NCBI GenBank assembly: GCA_004369085.1
Contig: ML210176.1
Location: 1-64,000, forward strand
Direction: 5' to 3'
DNA from: Coprinopsis marcescibilis
Lineage: Eukaryota; Basidiomycota; Agaricomycetes; Agaricales; Psathyrellaceae
DNA: 64,000 nt
The notes beneath the pieces are model-generated. The model worked only from the letters and a program-made list of their open reading frames with translations, was not told the DNA's origin and made no database searches. Both the position numbers and the translations under genes were made by a program. Positions 56,301-64,000 of the stretch are shown piece after piece; the first letter of the stretch is position 1, and each line of letters opens with the position of its first letter.

Positions 56301-58139
56301 TCACCAGTCCTCCCCACTGTCTGTTCTTTCCGTCTTTGTCACGATGAACTTCAGGGTTCGTAACTGACCCGAACTGTTGTAAATCCTCTGGTAGTCCCGT
56401 CTTTTTGGAAGCTCTTCCGCACTGACGTCATCAGCATCGTTCACCAGATGCCATTTACCCTGAATCATAAGTAATTGAGCAAACATTTCCACGCGTGTCC
56501 TGCCAGTGACGCCAGAATTGTGGGCTTACAGTGAACTGCGACCCATCCACAGCCAAGAAACGTAGCTTGGAATCCTCGCTCCGAAGCATCACATCTGCTG
56601 CCTCAACAGCAGACAAGGAATGCGATCTTCGCCTGGTCTGAATGATGAGTCTCAAAGCTCGGAGATTCTTCCCCTTGGCGATGGCGCTTTTGAGTGAATC
56701 CTGGAGAAATTTGATTCAGTTCCGGAAGTGAAGACGTGGTTCGGTATATAAACGACATACCAAGCCATCTGGTCCAGCTTCGATCCAATGTGAACATGCG
56801 ATATACTCGAGTAGAGGGAATGCTGTGCAAAGTAGCTCTATGTCCGTCAAAGAGAGCTGTGCGCTAGCAAAAAACCTCCTCAGAGTCGACCCGTGAAAAC
56901 CAGCCAAACCGGTTATAAGCGACCTGGGCAGAACGAGATGCGAGAACGCATGGACGAACGCATGCAGTTTGAATACCTCCAACGATGCTCCAGCTCCCTC
57001 AGTGTTCTCCAAGATCCACGCCCACAGCATGTCGGGACCAGTGACAGAGTCGAGGGAAGAAGCTCGGATTATCAGCTCACGCAGAGGTGAACGTGGTTTG
57101 TCCACAGCATCCCCAAAGGAAATCAAGGAGCGAGTGTAGGAATGTGACGAGCTGGACGGTAGATACTCGGTGTCGAGCTGTTTGAGGTTCGGGAGAAGAC
57201 AGAGGATTTTGGTCACAGCAGCAGCTGCTGCACCTTTCAGTAAGAGGGATTCGAGCTTTGGAAGCTGGAGTAGAACGGAAATGAGGACGCTTGATGGGAC
57301 GCCGGCGCATCGCTAGTAACATGGCCTTCAGTTACTCAATGGTAGAAACAAGGGCTCTGAAGCTTACCCCAAGTTCGAGGTGTGTAAGTGTCGGACCCAA
57401 CACTTCACACCAGCCTTGGAGGACCCTTGGAGGGCCCTCCATACAGAACCACGAGACACTCTCGAGGCCTGACAGGGTGATTAACTTCTCCCAGTTCTCA
57501 TTGCCTATGTCTGCGTGGGCTCTGATCTTGATCCTGGCGATCGGAAGCTCCCTAAGCACCGTCAGGAATTCGTGTAAAACAAAGGCAGATTTGGAGTCGT
57601 CTGTTGATATCCAGGTGAACGATTCAAGAGACTTGCACAGTGCCAAGGCGCGAGCTGCGTCCTCGGTGAGGTTATAGAGAGCCATCCTATGGATTGACGC
57701 TAGTTGAAAGGTCCAAGAACATGAATCAGCCTCAAGGGAATGCAATTGACCGCAACAGAAAGTATTTACCGGACTCAGTTACCCGCCGAACATGTTGCGC
57801 CAGTTCTGGTCGTTGAAGTAAGGTCTGGCATGGGTGAAGCGTGACTGAGGTCTGTTCTGCAAGGTTAACATAAAGGCGGAATACGAGTCGCGAAATGCCA
57901 AATACATTCGAGGTGGCCCTTGAATCCAAGGAATGGTATAACAGGGGCGTAGAGATTCTGTTAAAATCTCTATTGACGAGAGCGCAGCTTGTCCAGTCCC
58001 TTCTGTCCGTTAGGCACTGGATAATTGGATCCAGAATATCCACAGGGAGTTCTTGAAACCTTATCTTAGTACTTGCCCTGCCAACCGAGTGAATGGTCAA
58101 AGATTTATCATATCCTTTAAGTTAGACCAGCACTCACAT
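56301..58139 (-). CDS. F-box protein, tandem copy 1
   Basis: An F-box ([20 protein letters not shown] then [26 protein letters not shown]) opens the protein, followed by a leucine-rich repeat-like solenoid: [68 protein letters not shown] and [12 protein letters not shown] conserved C-terminal block is [23 protein letters not shown] (here [19 protein letters not shown]). It probably acts as an SCF ubiquitin-ligase substrate receptor of unknown target. The initiator codon is split by an intron: AT at 58138..58139, then G at 58077. Several further introns were placed by comparison with the paralog at 58705. The internal exon borders are approximate. Confidence 0.78.
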
Positions 58140-58704
58140 AGAATCTTTACACATTCGTGTGATCTGCAACGATCTATGTGTATGAAGTGGGTATGTGACT
58201 CTGACAATGTGAGGGGTGAACCGCCAAGTTAAATAAGCGCTCGTGTACCTCGCGATCGCGTGCTAGTATCCCGCCTGCCAGTATGATAGTGGACGTTCGG
58301 AGTCCGGTGTATACTTTGGACTGGTTTAAACAAGTTATTCTCAGGCTAGTAGTACCTGTGTCTATGATGTCACCTGGTCCCGCAGACATTCCGAACCGCT
58401 GAAGAAAGTAAAAGTTCGGCAATCTCGGACCTCTCACCCAAGGGTTTGGTAGCATCAAGCAAAGCAAGTTCGGGAAATGCGATGATCCCTGCCCCATTGA
58501 CATCATAGGCACGAGGTGGCAATTCCATTAAACAGCTCACAGGCTTATTGATAATAACACCCTTGTTCGCGTTTAGGATTTGATTGTATATTTAGCAGGC
58601 GACGTAGTTCAGTTACCGTGGGCAAACAAAGGATAGGTTTCGATCGACGGATAAGCGCCAAAGAAAACAGTGGTACGGTGTAAAGGCTCGAAATCCCTCA
58701 CACA

Positions 58705-60658
58705 CTACCAAGTATCCTCTCCCGTTCTCTCTGTCTTGGTTACGAAGAATTTGAATGTTCGTAACTGACCCGAGGAATTGCGACTCCTCTGATAGTCGGG
58801 CCGATTCTCGATATCTTCCTCTGAAACGTCATCATCATCCATCAAATACCATCTTCCCTGTACGGCTGTAAGCATCCACGCACTGAAGAGTCAAGAACTG
58901 AAACTGAGACGACGCACAGTATATTGAGACCCATCTACGCCCATGAAACGTAGCTTGGAGTCTTCACTGCGAAGCATCAGATCTGCTGCATTCAATGCGG
59001 TGAAATGAGACCTGTGTTTAGTGTTGATAATCAGTCGCAGTGCGCGGAGATTCTTCCCCTTTGCCAAAGCAGTTTTCAAGGAGTCCTATAATGGATCAAC
59101 AATCGTGCATTTAGCCCAGGCTAGTTGGGAAGCTACTCACCATATCATCGGCATCAATCCAGTTTGTGCATTCGATGAACTCCAGCTGAGGGAACGACGA
59201 GCATAGGAAATCGATGTCGTTCAGGGTCAGTTGTGCACTGCGAGCTGAGAAACGTTTCAACGTAGGCCCGTGGATTCGAGCCAAACCTACGAGAAGCGTA
59301 TGTGGAAGGACGATGTTTGAATATTCCCCCACAGAGAATGCGTGGAGCTTGAACACTTCGAGAGAGGCTTCGGTAGTGGAAGCGTTCTCTAAAATCCAAC
59401 CCCATAGCATCTTCGGTCCAAGGGAATCCATAGAAGAAGCTCGAATGACCAATTCGCGCAGTGGAGGACGTGGCTCGTCTGCCGAATCGCCTAGGGAGCG
59501 GGTATACGAGCGGGATGAGTTAGAGGGGAGGTAATCAGTGTCGAGTTGCTTGAGGTTCGGCAACAAGCCGAGGATTCTCGTGACTGCTGAGGCCGCAGCT
59601 CCTTTCAAAAGAAGGCTCTCGAGCTTCGGGAGCTGCGAGAGGACAGATATAAGGACGCTAGGCGGAACACCCGCACATCTCTGAAGATAAATGTGACGTT
59701 TAGAATATGAGAGAAGCGTAGTATGGTCAATATGACTCACTCCGAGCTCGAGATGAGTGAGGGTTGGCCCAAGTATCTCAGACCAGCCTTGAAGCACCCT
59801 CGGCGGGCCCTCCATACAGAACCAAGACACGCTTTCCAGGCCTGAGAGTGTTATAAGCTGCCCCCAATTCCCAGTCCCGATGTCAGAATGCGCTCTGATC
59901 TTGATCCTCTTGATTGGTAGCTCCTTGATCACCCGTAGAAATTTGTGCAAGACAAATGTGGACCCGGAGTCGTCTGTCCATGTGAAAGACTGCAAATACT
60001 TGCATAAAGCCAGTACACGCGCCGCATCCTCAACGAGGTTGAATAAAGCAATCTTGTGGATAGATCCTGTAAAATGGGATCGTCAGATTCATAGGACATA
60101 TAATACGCTGCATAAACCTTTCGGACTACTCCCCCACATAGTCAGAGAAACCACCAATTACCTGACTCGGTTACACGACGAACATGAAGAGCCAGCTCTG
60201 GGCGTTTTAATAGTGTGTGGCAAGGATGTAGCACCGAGGTCTATCAGTCACGATGGGGCGTGGGTAAGCGAGCTTTGTCAAAGCATATCGGCTTCATAGA
60301 TAACGGCCACAAGACTCTATATGGTCAGGCGAAACGTTCATTTGGCCCGGTATAGATTGGAGCCAACGCACAGAATGTAGAACGGCTGGCATTCCAGCCA
60401 CGAAGTACTAGGAAGCGGCAAACAAGTTTGAACATACCTTTGAGACAGATCTCGAATCCAGCGAATGGTACAATAAAGGCGTCGCGATCCTGTTAAACTC
60501 CTTGTTTACGAGTGCGCATCTTGTCCAGTCTCTTTTGTCGCTCAGACTGCCAACAATCGGGTCCAAGATATCCAGAGGAAGGTCTCGGAAAGTCAATTTT
60601 GGCCTGGTGGGTAAATGGCGTCAGGGACGCGGAGTACGAATCTGGATGTTACTCACAT
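58705..60658 (-). CDS. F-box protein, tandem copy 2
   Basis: It is a paralog of the gene at 56301 in the same orientation, 565 bp apart. FRDLPLDILDPIVGSLSDKR then DWTRCALVNKEFNRIATPLL is the F-box. [55 protein letters not shown] and NLKQLDTDYLPSNSSRSYTR form the repeat region, and [19 protein letters not shown] lies near the C-terminus. The start codon is split: AT at 60657..60658 and G at 60603, giving MPKLTFRDL. The split is at the same place in copy 1. Exons between 59995 and 60407 are uncertain, as sequence there is more diverged. The SCF substrate is unknown. Confidence 0.76.
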
Positions 60659-61001
60659 TGTTGCAGCGACAATTTTGGTCGGATAAAGTGAGTGTATTTG
60701 GGTCGTTTGCGCTCAATATATACTAGATGTCAATGAGGGCGACACGATGGTCATCAGTGTCACGGAAAAACATCAATAAGCGCTCGAACCCCTGAATTCG
60801 TCAAAAATCGCATTTCCCATGGTACGTCAACCGCAGTCCCGCGATTATAGAGCACTCGCCTAGAACAAAATGACGATGTCAATTGGAATGAGGTCATTAA
60901 AATGTTAAGAATCATGGATGTCGCCGAAAGACTATAAACCCCGAATTGATGGGATAAATTCTATCCAACCTCTTTATCACCACCACTACTACTCTACAAA
61001 C

Positions 61002-62045
61002 ATGTTCTACATCATCGGACTGGGACTTTGCGATGAAAAGGACATCACATTAAGAGGCCTCGAGGCGCGTATCCCCTTATTATTTTGTTCTGAAGCCCTT
61101 CTTACATATTTCTGGGTCTGCAGGCCGTAAAAAGCTCGTCCCGGGTGTACCTCGAGGCGTACACAAGCATCCTCATGATCCAGCAAGATCGCCTCGTCCG
61201 TTTTCACCTCTGAAGATCGAAACTCAGCAGTTGATTTGGTTTCATTTCGAAGGAAGCGTTCTATGGAAAGCCAGTAATCATTGCGGATCGTGATATGGTC
61301 GAAACGCAGAGCGACGAGATCCTGAAGGACGCAGACAAAGAGGACGTCTCCTTGCTCGTCGTGGGCGACCCATTCGGTGCAACAACACATACAGACATTA
61401 TCTTACGGGCTCGCGCACTTGGTATTCCAACTCGTGTCATCCACAATGCTTCTATCATGAACGCTGTTGGTGCATGTGGCCTGCAACTTTACAACTTTGG
61501 CCAGACAGTATCATTGGTCTTCTTCACCGAGACCTGGAAGCCAGACAGCTACTACGATCGCGTCAAGGAAAATGTCCAGCTGGGAATGCACACCCTTGTG
61601 CTACTCGACATCAAAGTCAAGGAGCAGAGCGAAGAGAACCTGGCCCGGTACGTCCATTAAAAATCATCAGTTAGGATTCCCCTCATACGTTTCCAGAGGA
61701 AGAAAGATCTACGAACCTCCACGATACATGTCAATACCGACCGCAATTTCTCAAATGATCGAAACCGAATCAACGCGACAGGAAAAGATACTGGAACCAG
61801 AGAACACACTCGCAATCGGCCTGTCCCGCGTTGGGGGAGACGGATTACAGCAGAAGATTGTTGCCGGAACTTTGAAGGAACTGCTTGACCAACCTGCAGA
61901 ACAATTTGGGGAGCCCCTCCATAGCGTCGTAATAGTTGGTAAGCGGCTCCATCACCTTGAGGTTGAGTACGCCGAAGAGTACGCCGTGGACAGGCAGAAC
62001 TGGAGGCGCGTAGCGCGGGAGGTGTATGGTTGTGCAGATTTGTGA
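61002..62045 (+). CDS. DPH5: Diphthine methyl ester synthase (Dph5)
   Basis: Exons 61002..61064, 61124..61195, 61253..61647 and 61697..62045 give 292 residues, close to yeast Dph5. [73 protein letters not shown] and [14 protein letters not shown] are conserved SAM-binding and catalytic segments. [13 protein letters not shown] and [11 protein letters not shown] close the domain. The enzyme methylates the modified histidine of elongation factor 2 on the way to diphthamide, in the cytoplasm. Exon 1 ends GAG before GCGCGT, so intron 1 appears to be GC-AG: no GT donor gives the invariant LRGLEAVK. The gene is divergent from the second F-box gene and convergent with the esterase. Confidence 0.93.
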
Positions 62046-62178
62046 AAATACACGCATTTGACGATTAGTACTAATCTTGCGTCTATGAAATTTCTGTTAG
62101 GTGTGTTTCTACAATGTTTACAAATTGATTTCTTGACATGACTTGTTCGCTAACTTCTTCGTTGATGGAACGCCGCCT

Positions 62179-63992
62179 TTAAACACCTGACAACAAGTTC
62201 GAGAACTGAGATCTCAACTCTAACAGCTTTGGGATGGAATCGCAAGTCGCATCTAAAAGACGCGGGGGAGCGAATGAGATTCCCGTTTGATTCTCGCGAT
62301 TCCCAAGCTGCACGAGCGTATCCGAGGAGGGGTCGTATTTGGGCCAGTTCAGGGAGGTAAGTCCACTTGTTGGGTTCTTCGCAAATGCAACCCAGGCAGC
62401 TTGAATGGTGTTTGAAAGCGCGGTCTCTTCTGGACTTGAACTGGAGCTGATGTCGCGATATGTTCCAAATATCAAGGGAATCTCCGAACTATGGAAAGCC
62501 CGGAGATCTGACCGAGTGGAAATTCCGGGGAATATCGCTGAAGTTGCAGAAATGAGATAGGGCTTCACGGGGTGACGAAATTGCTCTAACCTTCGTAATA
62601 GTAGCGCCAGGTGGGCACCCCAAGTCCTGCCCGTATCCCCGAAATCGTGGAAACAGGACACGTAATGGTGACCTGTGTTGATATGTCTGAAATTACTTGC
62701 GTTAAGAATGGCGGCGAGTTTCCTCGGCGGGCGAGGTTCGCAGCGACTGTGAACGTATCCAAGTCGTTGGCGAGGGACCCAGTGAGGGCAGGTACGCGTA
62801 GAAACTGTCCTGCTTCAGTCCTCGACTGGTAATTTGAGAAAACAAGAACATCTAAACTGCAATTGAGCATTATCACCGCAGTACTTCTGATCAACTTGCC
62901 ATCTGTCACTAGTTTCACGAACGGGATACCCTCCCTGAGGATGGTAGCTATGATATCTCGCCACGGTATGGTCTTCATGCAGGTCAACTGATCGGGTGTG
63001 GGTTCTCGAGAAAAAGGGTGGTCAGATTCATACGTTAACGTTCCAGAAAGCCTCTCACCTGTCCCACAACCTACCACACCAGCGACTGTTCTCCATGGCC
63101 CATCGTCAAATGTCGGGGAGGCAGCGTTGCTCAGATCGTAGACGCTTCCGGATTGCTCGATGAGACCTACGATTCAGACTTAGCTAGAGGAACACAGACA
63201 GATGGCCAGCAAAGCCAGACCTTTGACAAGCGTGTCATTGGGGTACGCAAGCGTGTATAACGCGAGTGAGGTCGCCCCAGCACTATGCCCAACGAGAGTA
63301 ATCTGGGCTGGGTCGCCTCCAAATGATGCGATATTGTCGAAGACCCATTGAACCGCGGCTCTCTGGTCCAGTAGCCCAAAGTTCTGCGTAACATTGGGGT
63401 TGACAAGCTGTGGTGCGCCGGGCTGGCCAAATATGTTCAGTCGGTAGTTGATGGTGACGACAGTGACGTCGTGGCTTTGGACCAGCCGTTTGGCGTCGTA
63501 AACTTTGAGTCCGCTCTGTAAAACCAGCTTTGCGTTAGTATTAGTTGAGGCTGGCCCTTGATATGTAGTACGAACAGTTCCGAACTGAAATCCACCACCG
63601 TGGATCCATATGAGAACGGGGGTATTCCGAACGTTTCTGCGGCTAGGTGTCCAGATGTTGAGGGTCAGGCAGTCTTCAGATTCACGGATTGAGTCATTCT
63701 GGTGTGAGAGCACAAGATAGTTGGCGACAATTGGATTTATAAGCTGAGGGCAAGCGTCTCCGAATGAAGCTGCAGGGAAGGTGGACCTGAAGCTTTCTGG
63801 GAATCTGGGAGCCTCCCACCTTCCCGCAACGGCATATGGGATCCCCAGCCACTGCAGAACTCCTGGGATTGGCCGGCTCCCCGAAACGGGTCCCAGGCGG
63901 GTCTTGACATGGAGCCCATCTGATTCTACGGATGCATCTGAAAGGGTAAGCTTTGCAAGGAAAAACAACAGTAGTAGGAGGGGTGGAGACAT
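62179..63992 (-). CDS. Type B carboxylesterase/lipase
   Basis: About seven exons give some 500-530 residues. Signal peptide MSPPLLLLLFFLAKLTLSDA, then GPVSGSRPIPGVLQWLGIPY, SEDCLTLNIWTPS, VLIWIHGGGFQFGTSGLKVY (oxyanion hole GGG), TINYRLNIFG, NFGLLDQRAAVQWVFDNI, ASFGGDPAQITLVGHSAGAT (nucleophile Ser in GHSAG), LIEQSGSV, CMKTIPWRDI, FSNYQSRTEAGQF and LRAFHSSEIPLIFG (catalytic His). Most fungal relatives have GESAG; here GHSAG replaces it. It is secreted and would hydrolyse esters of unknown kind. The intron after FQFGT and the one that removes the TAA at 63180 are needed to keep the family consensus. The ATG at 63992 lies 9 bases from the window end. Confidence 0.87.
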
Positions 63993-64000
63993 GATCCCCT

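Noticed and set aside
58174..58512. 112-codon minus-strand frame between the F-box paralogs
   Set aside because: No resemblance to the F-box proteins or to any known family; it lies in the spacer of the duplication.
1..64000. CRISPR array, operons or bacterial ribosome binding sites
   Set aside because: The sequence is eukaryotic with spliced genes. No regularly spaced identical repeats were seen.

Overview
The window is nuclear DNA of a basidiomycete fungus. Nearly every gene is cut by many short (about 40-65 nt) GT-AG introns, and the gene families are typical of Agaricomycetes: FunK1 kinases, class I hydrophobins, F-box/LRR and BTB expansions, microbial-type PARG proteins and a CACTA/TNP2 transposon. 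The mix, including a pair of DUF6345-like secreted proteins, fits Ceratobasidiaceae (Rhizoctonia/Ceratobasidium) best. That placement is an inference from family content, not from a search.

Layout. 0.5-4.2 kb: a SnoaL/NTF2-like protein and a disordered protein with KEN and D boxes. 4.9-12.7 kb: two BTB genes around a FunK1 kinase, then a large F-box/LRR gene. 12.7-15.6 kb is gene-poor. 15.6-19.5 kb: two unknown proteins. 20-22 kb: two more BTB genes. 23.4-26.2 kb: a tandem pair of PARG/macro-fold genes. 27.1-40 kb: a repeat-rich hydrophobin locus with two intact hydrophobins, one frameshifted copy and one unit whose coding part is gone. It carries a 159-bp MITE, a 6.5-kb three-gene CACTA-type region and a small LTR element holding a 155-N assembly gap. 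40.4-47.4 kb: two DUF6345-like paralogs flanking a seven-helix receptor. 48.7-56.2 kb: proline iminopeptidase, an Erv2-like sulfhydryl oxidase, LSM4 and a GH10 xylanase. 56.3-60.7 kb: two tandem F-box paralogs. 61-64 kb: DPH5 and a type B carboxylesterase.

Housekeeping functions (LSM4 splicing/decay, DPH5 diphthamide synthesis, Erv2 disulfide formation) are interspersed with lineage-expanded regulatory families (BTB, F-box, FunK1, PARG) and secreted or surface proteins (hydrophobins, xylanase, esterase, DUF6345-like). No operons are expected. Several neighbours are divergent or convergent pairs with short gaps.

Exon coordinates were derived by hand from splice motifs, reading-frame continuity and family alignment from memory. 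Most close exactly in frame but none has transcript support here. No CRISPR, rRNA or convincing tRNA gene was seen.
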